Positions 1 to 6,908 are shown, counted from the stretch's first letter. The stretch is 6,915 nt of DNA from an uncultured Oscillospiraceae bacterium (GCA_905200265.1 CAJKJS010000071.1:1-6915); one strand, 5' to 3'. Made by a program: numbers and translations. Notes: generated by a model from the sequence alone, not told the origin.

Positions 1-39
1 AAAAAAGTAGACACCCACACTTTTGTGAGTGTCTACTTT
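1..39 (-). terminator. Rho-independent terminator of the MMPL transporter gene
   Basis: An 11-bp perfect stem pairs positions 4-14 with 29-39. One mismatch (15/28) follows, then three more pairs (16-18 with 25-27) around a short loop. Read on the minus strand, the stem runs into six T residues ending at position 1, the hairpin-plus-U-tract form of an intrinsic terminator. It lies 54 bp past the transporter stop codon, with no gene between. The plus-strand side is followed by TTTCATTTTA, so weak bidirectional activity for a gene to the left is possible. Confidence 0.88.
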
Positions 40-54
40 CATTTTACAAGTGCA

Positions 55-71
55 GCTGGTATGAAACCAGC
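55..71 (-). other. Small hairpin in the transporter 3' UTR
   Basis: GCTGGT (55-60) and ACCAGC (66-71) form a perfect 6-bp stem around a 5-nt loop, between the transporter stop codon and the terminator. No T-run follows on the minus strand, so it is not itself a terminator. It may stabilise the mRNA 3' end or be chance. Confidence 0.35.
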
Positions 72-93
72 CGGGTATCTTTATATGACAGAA

Positions 94-3000
94 TCAGCGC
101 CGTTTGACCACAAACCGATCACAGGCCGCCAGTAGTCCGGGCAAAACAAACAGGATGAGAACCGTGGCCGACAGCGCGCCTAGCGAAATGGTCTGGCAAA
201 TCTGGGCAATGGTGGGTTCCACCGGGGACAGCCCAATGGCTGCCGTCGCTAAAATCATAATGAGTCCCGACGTTAAGATGGTGTGAATCGAATGAGAATA
301 GGAAGCCGCCAGCGCCTGGGGGATCTCCATGGTCTGCCGCTTTTCGCGGTAGTAGTTTGTAAAGAGAATCCCGTAATCGATGGTAGCCCCCATCAAAATG
401 CACTGGACAATGAGCAGCGCCAGGTAATACATACTGTATTCCAGTAAACCGTTGATCGTCATGGTCAGGTACACACCGCCTTGCACAATCAGCACCAGCA
501 AAACAGGAATCGCCACGGAACGGAAGGTGAGCGCCACCACAAGGAAGATCGATAGGGCCGTGAGTAGAGTGATCAGCATCATTTCGTGGGCAAAATTCTG
601 CTCCATTTCGTAGTTCATGGCCGATGTGCCGATCCAGTACACCGGGTGCTCCATATGCTCGTCACAAAAGGCGTGCAATTTTTCCACAAACGCAGAGGTT
701 TCGGCCGATTCACTGGGGAGGGTGGTCGTGAGCATGAAAAGCGAGTGGGAAGTGCCTTTTAATTGGCGAACTCCGTCGGATAACTCCTGCTGTGCATCCT
801 GTATCTGGCGGCGGGTGTCCTCATCGATCACCGAAGCAAAACGGGAATCGGTTTCGCACAAGTCCAGCAGGGTATGAATGAGGGTTTCCGGCGTCATGGT
901 CCAGGTGGGATCGCTATCCCTTAGGCTTCCGATATACAGATAAGCAAGGCCTATGGTATCGGGCGTGACGGATTCGCTAAGAGGTTGTAAGAGACCGCTC
1001 ATGGCATCAGCGTCAAACGACGTGCCCGCTACAGCCGCATCCACCAGGGCCCGCACGTTTTTTAACTGGGCAAGCGTTTTATCATCCAAATAGGCCCCAA
1101 GTTCCTCGGAAGAAGTGCCTTCTTCCGTTAAAAACCGCAGCAATTCCTGCACCGATAACTGCCACTGACCGGTATCGCCATGCCGGCTGGTATACAAAAG
1201 GAAGAGGGACTGGGCATCTTCTTCCGATAAAGAGAGCAGCTTAGCCAGTTCATTTGGGGAAAACCGTGTTCCGTTTAGGGTGTGGTGGATGAGAGATTGG
1301 GCCGTTTGCAAATCCTCCTGATTTTGGCCACCCGTAAACGAGGACAGCGCGTCTTTTTGAAGTAGGGCGTCAATCAGCTCCTCTAAGGTAAACGTGAAAT
1401 ACCGGCTGTTTTCTCCGGTGACGTCATAGAGGGCGTATAGGAGCCGGACATCGTTTTCCTTCATGCCCAGCAGGGTACCCATCTGTGCCGGCGTGAGAGC
1501 GGTGCCTTTCGTGCTAGTCTCCATCAGGGTTTGCAGCTGGGAAAGCTGAGCACGTGTGTTGTCCGGTAGCTGCTGGGACAGCGCCGGTGTATGTAGCAAG
1601 AAGGAAATGAGCTGTTGCGGGCTCATGGTAACAGGTTCCGCTTTTTCTCCGGCATACAGGGCCAATAGGAGAGTAGCGTCCTCTTCCGTGACACCCAGCA
1701 GGGTACTCAGTTCCTTAGCGGACAGGGCTGTGCCGCTTTGGGCCGCTTGGGCCAGTGTGGCAGCTTGAGAGAGAGAGGCCTGGTTCTCCGGGGTGAGTTG
1801 CCCGGATACCGTCGGATTTTCCAGTAGGAAAGAGAGAAAATCTGATACGGTCATGGTGACCGGTGTGCTGCTGCTCTGTGCGGCTCCGTAGGCGGAAAAG
1901 ATCATCTCAATCTGCTCGCTGGACATTCCCAACACCGCCGACAACGTTTCGGAGGAAAGTGCCTGCCCGGAAGCAGCCAGGTCCGATAATTGGGCCATTT
2001 GAGATAGCTGTGTGATAGTTTCCGCGGGCAGCGCGCCGGACAGGCTAGGGGTCTCCAAGAGGAAATGGAGAAAATCGGAAAGGGTCATGGTTTCGGGGGC
2101 CGGTTGCCCGTTCATCATGCCATAGAGCTGATACACTTGCTGCACGGTGGCTTCCGGAAGCGTAAGGGCCGCCGCCATTTGGGCGGGGGATAGTGGGGCT
2201 TTGGTTTCGGCCACTTCCACAAGTGCCAGCAGGTTTGTCAGTTCCTGCGCCGTTTCATCGGGCAAAGCGGCGGAAAGTTCTGGCGTTTCGGTGATAAAGC
2301 GGAGAAAATCCGGCAAGGTCATGGCCGTGACCGGTGGAGCCTGACTGGCAGCGTACAAGGCCAGAATTCCTGAAACGTCCGTTTCGGAGAGCCCAAGAAG
2401 ACTGGCAAGATCGGCGGCGCCATAGGATTGCCCGGAAGCGGCGGCTTGCATCAGCGGTAAGGCATCTTCTAATTGTTTTAAGTTTTCTTTTGAAACCGAG
2501 CCGGAAAGGAGACTGTTTTCCTTCATGCTTTCACTCAGGAAGGTGACCACATCCAATAGAGGCGCTTTGTTTTCCTGCGCATAGCCGGCATACAGAGTAT
2601 AGGCCAGCTGCACCGTTTCTTTCTCCACCTGTAGCGCCGCGGCCATATCCTGGGCGGAGAGCGGCGTCGTGATCCAGTCGGGGTCGGTGTACTGTGCCAA
2701 TTGCCCAATGAGAGCCGTTTCCTCTTTTGTTAAATAGGAAGAAAAGACAGGGTCATTTTGTATCCCTTGTAGGAACGAAGTAAAGGTGGGCAGTGCCATA
2801 GGGGTGGGGGTATAGTTGGAAGAATCGGCCAGCAGCCAGGCGTATAGTCCCGCGGATTGCGAAGAAGTAAGCCCTAAGATGTTTCCCGCCTGGGTATGGG
2901 AGAGGGGACGGGTGACCGCTTCGGCGTCAGTAAAGACCGACAGGGCCTGTAATTGCGACAGCGTGTCGTCCCCTTCAAAGAACGAAGACAGGGTGGGGTC

Positions 3001-4668
3001 CTGAGCCACTTCGTTTAGCAGAAAATCGGTGAAAGTAGGCAGAGTTAAGGTGCCTACCGGCATGCCGCCGTGTTGGGTGCCATAATACAGCAGCAAATTG
3101 AGGAGATCTTCCTTTTTCATTGATAGCAAACCGCTGAGCTCCTCGGCTGTTTTCGGCTGTGTTAACGCTTCCGGTTGTGCCAATAGGGACAAAAGCGCAT
3201 TGGATTCTCCGTCTGATTCCAGGGAGAAAGAAACGTCAAAATCCTCCAGCGTATCGGATTCGTCCTGTAAAAATGTGAAAAAGTCCGCGACTGTCAGGGA
3301 CGATAATTCTTCCGGTGCTAACGCGGCGTAATAGAAGAGGGAAAGGGTGGTTTCATTGAGGGGCAGGGAACTGTCGCCGCCCATATCCCCCATAAAATCC
3401 AGCATTTCGTTTACCGTACAGTCTTTTCCCAATGTGGTGGGATAACTGATGACCCCGGTGGTAAAGGATTCTTTTTGAAGTTCACTTGCCAGCTGGGCGA
3501 CCGCTTCTTCGTCTTCGTTATCGTACACCATTACCAGGGTGTTGGTGGGGGTAAACACATCGGCAATGGGATCTTCTGTTGACAGGGTATATACCGTCTG
3601 GGTCATACTCTGCAAAAAACAGACGGCCACAAACAGGATAGCAAACCCCGCTGCAATGGGACGGCGGAACCGGCTGCCGAAAGAAGCTAGAGAACGGGTG
3701 GGGACCGGGAGTACCTTTTTGGCGGTTTTGCGAATGGCTTTATCAAACAGCAAAATGAGTCCCGGTAACACGGTGAATACACAAATCATGCTAATGAGGA
3801 CGCCTTTTGCCAGCACCAGCCCTAAATCCAGACCAATGCGGAAACTCATGAACACCAGCATAAGAAGCCCTACCACCGTGGTCATGCCGCTGCTGAGAAT
3901 GGAAGAAAAGGCGTGGCGCAACGCGCGCTGCATCGCAAGGCACCGGTCGTCAAGCTGGGCGCTTTCCTGCCGGTACCGGTTCATTAGAATGATGGAATAA
4001 TCCATGGAGAGTACCAGCTGTAAAATAGCCTCAATGGAAAACGTAATGTTCGATACGCTTCCTAGCATCAGGTTGGTGCCCAGGTTGATGACAATCGCGA
4101 CCCCTAAGGTAAACAGGAACAAAAACGGCTCTACCCAGGAAGCGCACATCAGCAGCAGAACCAGGGTCAGCAGCCCCATGGCCAATAGGAATACCAGCGG
4201 CGGAATGTCAGTGGTGGCCGTATTATCATTTTTATATGTCAGGTCATACGACGAAAAGTCGCTGGCTAGAGCGTTTTCAATCGCCAGTTCTTCGGGGGAC
4301 TGATAATCGTAGAGCGTGTGGATCACATAGAGGGTTTCGTCCCCTTGCTGGTAGGAGGCACTGCCTTCTTCGAACTCCACGTGGTCGACATACTCGATGG
4401 CCGATAGCTTTTCCAGCATGTCGGCCCGGCCTTCTTTATCAAGGCCCTGTACCATGACCCGGATGGTCTGCGTCAGTTCGGTGTCGGGGAATTCCTCTTC
4501 CATGAGATCCATGCCCTGTTTCATAGGGGAACTGTCGGCCAGGTACTTTGTCATGTCGGTGTTAATGGGTACCCGAAAGGCTAAAAGGCCGCAAATAACA
4601 GCTGCCACCATCATGACAGCAAAAACCCAATAACGCCGTTTTACCAGAAATTCAGTGACTTTTTGCAT
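94..4668 (-). CDS. MMPL/RND-family transporter with a giant repeat-containing extracytoplasmic loop
   Basis: This is a 1524-residue polytopic membrane protein of the MMPL branch of the RND superfamily, which in general exports lipids or hydrophobic compounds using the proton gradient. TM1 is at about 13-31 and is followed by a roughly 120-residue first loop. TM2-TM6 span about 155-308, TM7 is at about 336-356, and TM8-TM12 span about 1361-1515. TM4 carries SMDYSIILMNRYR (221-233) and TM10 carries GATIDYGILFTNYYRE (1427-1442). The Asp-Tyr pairs D223-Y224 and D1431-Y1432 match the proton-relay pairs of MmpL3-type pumps, so both halves look functional. The TM7-TM8 loop (about 357-1360) is far longer than usual and holds about ten helical repeats. 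The start at 4668 was chosen because MQKVTEFLVKRRYWVF is a typical MMPL N-terminus preceded by AAGGGGG. The frame stays open upstream to 4845, but that stretch is promoter DNA. The gene is divergent from a TetR gene. The substrate is unknown; export of a lipid or amphiphilic toxicant is inferred. Confidence 0.93.
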   Translation of the reverse strand: MQKVTEFLVKRRYWVFAVMMVAAVICGLLAFRVPINTDMTKYLADSSPMKQGMDLMEEEFPDTELTQTIRVMVQGLDKEGRADMLEKLSAIEYVDHVEFEEGSASYQQGDETLYVIHTLYDYQSPEELAIENALASDFSSYDLTYKNDNTATTDIPPLVFLLAMGLLTLVLLLMCASWVEPFLFLFTLGVAIVINLGTNLMLGSVSNITFSIEAILQLVLSMDYSIILMNRYRQESAQLDDRCLAMQRALRHAFSSILSSGMTTVVGLLMLVFMSFRIGLDLGLVLAKGVLISMICVFTVLPGLILLFDKAIRKTAKKVLPVPTRSLASFGSRFRRPIAAGFAILFVAVCFLQSMTQTVYTLSTEDPIADVFTPTNTLVMVYDNEDEEAVAQLASELQKESFTTGVISYPTTLGKDCTVNEMLDFMGDMGGDSSLPLNETTLSLFYYAALAPEELSSLTVADFFTFLQDESDTLEDFDVSFSLESDGESNALLSLLAQPEALTQPKTAEELSGLLSMKKEDLLNLLLYYGTQHGGMPVGTLTLPTFTDFLLNEVAQDPTLSSFFEGDDTLSQLQALSVFTDAEAVTRPLSHTQAGNILGLTSSQSAGLYAWLLADSSNYTPTPMALPTFTSFLQGIQNDPVFSSYLTKEETALIGQLAQYTDPDWITTPLSAQDMAAALQVEKETVQLAYTLYAGYAQENKAPLLDVVTFLSESMKENSLLSGSVSKENLKQLEDALPLMQAAASGQSYGAADLASLLGLSETDVSGILALYAASQAPPVTAMTLPDFLRFITETPELSAALPDETAQELTNLLALVEVAETKAPLSPAQMAAALTLPEATVQQVYQLYGMMNGQPAPETMTLSDFLHFLLETPSLSGALPAETITQLSQMAQLSDLAASGQALSSETLSAVLGMSSEQIEMIFSAYGAAQSSSTPVTMTVSDFLSFLLENPTVSGQLTPENQASLSQAATLAQAAQSGTALSAKELSTLLGVTEEDATLLLALYAGEKAEPVTMSPQQLISFLLHTPALSQQLPDNTRAQLSQLQTLMETSTKGTALTPAQMGTLLGMKENDVRLLYALYDVTGENSRYFTFTLEELIDALLQKDALSSFTGGQNQEDLQTAQSLIHHTLNGTRFSPNELAKLLSLSEEDAQSLFLLYTSRHGDTGQWQLSVQELLRFLTEEGTSSEELGAYLDDKTLAQLKNVRALVDAAVAGTSFDADAMSGLLQPLSESVTPDTIGLAYLYIGSLRDSDPTWTMTPETLIHTLLDLCETDSRFASVIDEDTRRQIQDAQQELSDGVRQLKGTSHSLFMLTTTLPSESAETSAFVEKLHAFCDEHMEHPVYWIGTSAMNYEMEQNFAHEMMLITLLTALSIFLVVALTFRSVAIPVLLVLIVQGGVYLTMTINGLLEYSMYYLALLIVQCILMGATIDYGILFTNYYREKRQTMEIPQALAASYSHSIHTILTSGLIMILATAAIGLSPVEPTIAQICQTISLGALSATVLILFVLPGLLAACDRFVVKRR
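898..3297 (-). repeat. Ten tandem ~80-residue helical modules in the MMPL TM7-TM8 loop
   Basis: Residues 458-1257 divide into ten modules beginning at 458, 541, 624, 704, 783, 861, 939, 1015, 1093 and 1171. Most are 76-83 residues long; the last is 87. Each opens with an MTLPDFLxFL-like helix. This is followed by P-x-LS-x-x-L, an amphipathic stretch of the type QLSQLxxLxxxAxxG, then LSxxxLxxLLG, and a closing helix ending in LYALYA or similar. The pattern predicts three to four helices per module and no beta structure. Modules 5-8 (783-1092) are the most alike and modules 1-4 the most diverged. The segments 417-456 and 1258-1304 look like partial modules. No named domain was recognised. An alpha-solenoid arm on the outer membrane face is inferred from periodicity and topology only. 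Confidence 0.85.
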
Positions 4669-4677
4669 AAAAATAAG

Positions 4678-4684
4678 CCCCCTT
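4678..4684 (-). promoter_or_regulatory. Ribosome binding site of the MMPL gene
   Basis: On the minus strand AAGGGGG, one base off AAGGAGG, lies nine bases before the ATG at 4668. It supports that start over the longer upstream frame, which has no reason to be translated because it runs through both promoters. Confidence 0.75.
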
Positions 4685-4699
4685 CCCCAGGGTCTGTCG

Positions 4700-4728
4700 T
4701 TGACTTTCCCTATCAATCTTATTATAAT
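4700..4728 (+). promoter_or_regulatory. Sigma-A promoter of the TetR gene
   Basis: TTGACT (4700-4705) and a perfect TATAAT (4723-4728) are separated by exactly 17 bp, a near-consensus housekeeping promoter. Transcription should begin near 4735 and give a leader of about 110 nt before the regulator start. The leader contains the inverted repeats described separately. A strong promoter on a repressor gene fits negative autoregulation. Confidence 0.82.
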
Positions 4729-4750
4729 GGACAAAAAAGGGTAAAAGCAA
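4721..4750 (-). promoter_or_regulatory. Divergent promoter of the MMPL gene, sharing the -10 element
   Basis: ATTATAAT at 4721-4728 is a perfect 8-bp palindrome, so it reads TATAAT on the minus strand as well (4726 to 4721). Eighteen bases upstream on that strand is TTGCTT (4750 to 4745), a weak -35 matching consensus in three of six positions. Transcription would start near 4714 and give a leader of about 45 nt. The -35 lies inside the left arm of the inverted repeat at 4741-4767, so a bound regulator would block it. Confidence 0.55.
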
Positions 4751-4767
4751 CCAACTGTTGCTTTTAC
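4741..4767. promoter_or_regulatory. 27-bp inverted repeat, probable TetR-family operator
   Basis: GTAAAAGCAAC (4741-4751) and GTTGCTTTTAC (4757-4767) are perfect 11-bp inverted arms around a 5-bp spacer. Size and symmetry suit a TetR-family dimer. The site covers the proposed -35 of the transporter promoter and lies at about +7 to +33 of the regulator promoter, so binding could repress both genes. In RNA it would form a stable hairpin. A weak T-rich stretch follows, so a leader attenuator is an alternative reading. Binding by the adjacent regulator is inferred. Confidence 0.7.
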
Positions 4768-4783
4768 TTTGTTGTGATGGAAA

Positions 4784-4800
4784 CAAAACGAAGTGTTTTG
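4784..4800. repeat. Second, shorter inverted repeat in the regulator leader
   Basis: CAAAAC (4784-4789) and GTTTTG (4795-4800) are perfect 6-bp arms with a 5-bp spacer, the same spacing as the larger repeat upstream. It could be a secondary operator or a small RNA stem. The sequence is A/T-rich and simple, so chance is possible. Confidence 0.4.
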
Positions 4801-4803
4801 ATT

Positions 4804-4813
4804 TAAAAGCAAC
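4804..4813 (+). repeat. Extra direct copy of the operator half-site
   Basis: TAAAAGCAAC here repeats exactly the ten bases at 4742-4751 in the left arm of the main inverted repeat. It lies about 20 bp before the regulator ribosome binding site and has no partner arm immediately beside it. It may be an accessory half-site. In the mRNA it could instead compete with the left arm for pairing with 4757-4766. Confidence 0.5.
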
Positions 4814-4832
4814 AAAACAAAAGAATTTGTTG

Positions 4833-4837
4833 AGGAG
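4833..4837 (+). promoter_or_regulatory. Ribosome binding site of the TetR gene
   Basis: AGGAG lies six bases before the ATG at 4844, close to ideal spacing, and fixes the start of the regulator. Confidence 0.85.
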
Positions 4838-4843
4838 AGGGCC

Positions 4844-5389
4844 ATGGAAAATCAGCGTATTCGATTGAGTAAAATGATGATGAAAAAAGCCCTGACGCAG
4901 CTATTAGGGGAAAAAAGCCTGGACAAAATCACCGTGTATGAACTGTGTGAACAGGCGCAAATCAACCGTACGACTTTTTATAAGTACTACGGAAGTCCCT
5001 ACGATCTTCTGGAAGATATCGAAAGAGACCTGTTTGATGAACTGGAACGCCATTTATTAGCCGGTGATGGATCGGAATTTGAAAAGTTGATGGACGTATT
5101 GGCCTTCCTCAACCAGGACCGCCATAAATGGAAAATCCTGATCAACGCGATTGATGACCAGGACTTTACCGAGCGGCTCTTTGGGCTGCCAGTGATTCGG
5201 GAATTGATCCGGCGTCATATACCGGTTTCCTGTAGTGCGCGCCATGAGGAATACGTGCGTCTGTTTTTCTGCCATGGCGGGTATGCGATTATCCGCAAAT
5301 GGCTCAATGAGGAAGACCCGGCCCCCGCGCAGGAGATTGCCGGGCTGATTCTGTCGGCCGTAGAGAGAACAGCGATTACGGCTATATAA
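4844..5389 (+). CDS. TetR/AcrR-family transcriptional regulator
   Basis: This is a 181-residue cytoplasmic DNA-binding protein, of typical length for the family. The N-terminal helix (about 6-22) leads into the helix-turn-helix. ITVYELCEQAQI (29-40) covers helix 2 and the turn, and NRTTFYKYYGSPYDLL (41-56) holds the recognition helix and the start of helix 4, a classic TetR signature. The rest is helical. The C-terminal GGYAIIRKWLNEEDPAPAQEIAGLI region (145-169, shown by key residues G145, W153 and P159) resembles the C-terminal domain of DhaS-like TetR proteins common in Firmicutes. The gene is divergent from the MMPL transporter, and a strong inverted repeat lies between them, so it probably represses the transporter and itself. 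The ligand is unknown. Its 3' end overlaps the convergent flippase gene by 8 bp, and no terminator was seen after it. Confidence 0.93.
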   Translation: MENQRIRLSKMMMKKALTQLLGEKSLDKITVYELCEQAQINRTTFYKYYGSPYDLLEDIERDLFDELERHLLAGDGSEFEKLMDVLAFLNQDRHKWKILINAIDDQDFTERLFGLPVIRELIRRHIPVSCSARHEEYVRLFFCHGGYAIIRKWLNEEDPAPAQEIAGLILSAVERTAITAI

Positions 5390-6893
5390 TATGACGCCAT
5401 AAGGAACGCGAACTCCATCGTAAAAGGGCTAGCGTACCGGCAAGGGGGAGGAGTAGGCACAGTCCCAACACCCAGGGGGAGGGACGACTGGCAAACAGCA
5501 GCCGGGCGGGCTGGCATAGAAGAAGGCACAAAAGTCCCGGCGCTACAATCCACCGTCCTACATACAGACGGACACCGGCTACTTTTAAAAGCCGCCGAAG
5601 GCTTAAAATGGCGTTGCCAATGCTGCAAATAAATAAGGTGACAATATAGCCCCGCAGCCCCCATAGGGGCAGCAAAAGCCAGATGAGCCCGGTGCGTACG
5701 GCGGCATCCAGGGTATTATATAGGAAAGAGGGCGTTTGCTGGTCCAGTCCCTTTAAGAGACTATCGACAATGGTATCCAAATACCAAAGCGGCGTCAGAG
5801 GGGCCAGCAGCCGGAAAAATTGGCCGGCCTGCGTACTTTGATAAAACATTTCGCCCAGCGGGACGCCGAAAAAGAAGAAGAGGCACGCAACCGGGATGGA
5901 AAAAAGAAACGTGAGTTTTAACGCCCGGGCGGCCAAAGAGGAAACGGCTTTTTGATCGTCCCGGGCCATGGCCTGGGCCGCTTCCGGAATTAAAAGGGAA
6001 CTGGCGGCAGTTAGGAAGACAGCCGGGAAGGTGACAAACGGCATGACCATCCCTTCCAGCATACCGTATTGTGCCATCGCAGCGGTGCTGTCGGCTCCGT
6101 ATCGCATAAGCCCGGCGGGGATCAGTAGATTCACCGCCATATTCAGACAATTGCGTGCGGCATAACTCAGTGTGCCCGGCAAAGTGATATGGCAAATGCT
6201 GCGCCCCACGTGAGGATACGTTTCTTCCCGGCCCGGTAAAAACCGGTGGACATGCAGAAGGTATAGTACGGCGCTAAACAGGCATGAAACCATTTCGGAT
6301 AAGACCGACGCGGCCATCATGTAAAAACAGGCCTGCCCCAATGTGGTAGGCTGCAAAAGGGAAAACGACAGCCATACAAAGAGAATCCCGGAAATTTGCT
6401 CAAATCCTTCGCTCAAAGCGGGGCGGATGGTACACCGCATGGCCAGAAAATACCCCCGCAAACAGGCGCCGGCCGACATAAACGGCAAAGAAAGGGACAG
6501 TACCCACAGACACGGGGCATAGCTTTCCCCGCCCAAAAAGGTAACCGCCAGCGGGCGCGCCGACAGGATCAACAAAAAGCAGGCGAGTGCGCTAAAGCAA
6601 AGGCTAAAAAGTAAACACCGGCGCACGCCACTGCGAATACGCCGTGGCTTTTTTTGCCCCAGTGCCAGCGAGGTAAGCCGTGTGACGGTCAGGCTGATCC
6701 CACCGGACGCAATGCTGACGGCGGGCAAAAAAATACTTAAAATGAGCTGGTACTGTCCAATACCGGCCGGCCCGATTTTCTGGGCCAACCAAACACGCAG
6801 CAACAGCGAAAGTGCGCGCAAAATGAGGGCCGAAACCGTTAAAACAGCTGCATTTTTCAAAAAAGTGTGGCGGGATGAAGTGCGTTGTTCCAT
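5382..6893 (-). CDS. SpoVB-type MOP/MATE-superfamily oligosaccharide flippase
   Basis: This is a 503-residue, very hydrophobic protein with about 14 likely membrane helices, the size and shape of SpoVB/Wzx-like flippases of the MOP superfamily. These move lipid-linked oligosaccharide or peptidoglycan precursors across the membrane, and SpoVB acts in spore cortex formation. Family-like segments are KIGPAGIGQYQLI (39-51), SGGISLTVTRL (63-73), GYFLAMRCTIRPALSEGFEQ (147-166), SSLLIPEAAQ (298-307) and GLDQQTPSFLYN (382-393). The start at 6893 has AAGGGG nine bases upstream and the N-terminus FLKNAAVLTVSALILRALSL expected of the family. The frame is open to the window edge, so a longer form cannot be fully excluded. 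Clostridia often carry several paralogues, so this may be a general envelope flippase rather than the sporulation-specific one. It is convergent with the TetR gene and is probably not under the same control. Confidence 0.88.
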   Translation of the reverse strand: MEQRTSSRHTFLKNAAVLTVSALILRALSLLLRVWLAQKIGPAGIGQYQLILSIFLPAVSIASGGISLTVTRLTSLALGQKKPRRIRSGVRRCLLFSLCFSALACFLLILSARPLAVTFLGGESYAPCLWVLSLSLPFMSAGACLRGYFLAMRCTIRPALSEGFEQISGILFVWLSFSLLQPTTLGQACFYMMAASVLSEMVSCLFSAVLYLLHVHRFLPGREETYPHVGRSICHITLPGTLSYAARNCLNMAVNLLIPAGLMRYGADSTAAMAQYGMLEGMVMPFVTFPAVFLTAASSLLIPEAAQAMARDDQKAVSSLAARALKLTFLFSIPVACLFFFFGVPLGEMFYQSTQAGQFFRLLAPLTPLWYLDTIVDSLLKGLDQQTPSFLYNTLDAAVRTGLIWLLLPLWGLRGYIVTLFICSIGNAILSLRRLLKVAGVRLYVGRWIVAPGLLCLLLCQPARLLFASRPSPWVLGLCLLLPLAGTLALLRWSSRSLWRHII

Positions 6894-6902
6894 GGATGCT
6901 TT

Positions 6903-6908
6903 CCCCTT
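6903..6908 (-). promoter_or_regulatory. Ribosome binding site of the flippase gene
   Basis: Minus-strand AAGGGG sits nine bases before the ATG at 6893 and supports that start. The promoter must lie beyond the right end of the window, or the gene is part of an operon coming from there. Confidence 0.65.

Noticed and set aside
898..3297. Periodic DNA pattern considered as a CRISPR array or non-coding satellite
   Set aside because: The period is about 234 bp, similarity is mainly at protein level and the reading frame is unbroken, so it reflects repeated protein modules.
3539..4303. Two plus-strand open frames of 153 and 99 codons opposite the transporter's first membrane domain
   Set aside because: They are antisense to a strongly supported gene, have Ser/Arg/Met-rich compositions typical of shadow frames, and show no recognisable domain.
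4741..4775. Inverted repeat plus T-rich tail considered as an intrinsic terminator
   Set aside because: The tail is interrupted (TTTGTTGTG), the stem is A/U-rich, and it would lie within about 30 nt of the predicted start of the regulator transcript. An operator is the simpler reading, with attenuation kept as a minor alternative.
4669..4845. In-frame upstream extension of the transporter by 59 residues, starting at the CCATGG palindrome at 4842-4847
   Set aside because: It would be translated through both promoters and the operator, has no Shine-Dalgarno site, and its residues are unlike an MMPL N-terminus. The minus-strand ATG exists only because CCATGG reads ATG on both strands.
5580..5593. 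CTTTTAAAAG palindrome inside the flippase gene considered as a regulatory site
   Set aside because: It is short, A/T-only in its core and within coding sequence encoding Leu-Lys-Val; chance is the best explanation.
5215..5664. A 149-codon minus-strand frame across the regulator/flippase junction
   Set aside because: It overlaps two well-supported genes, has no family resemblance, and is Cys/Pro/Ser-rich low-quality sequence.
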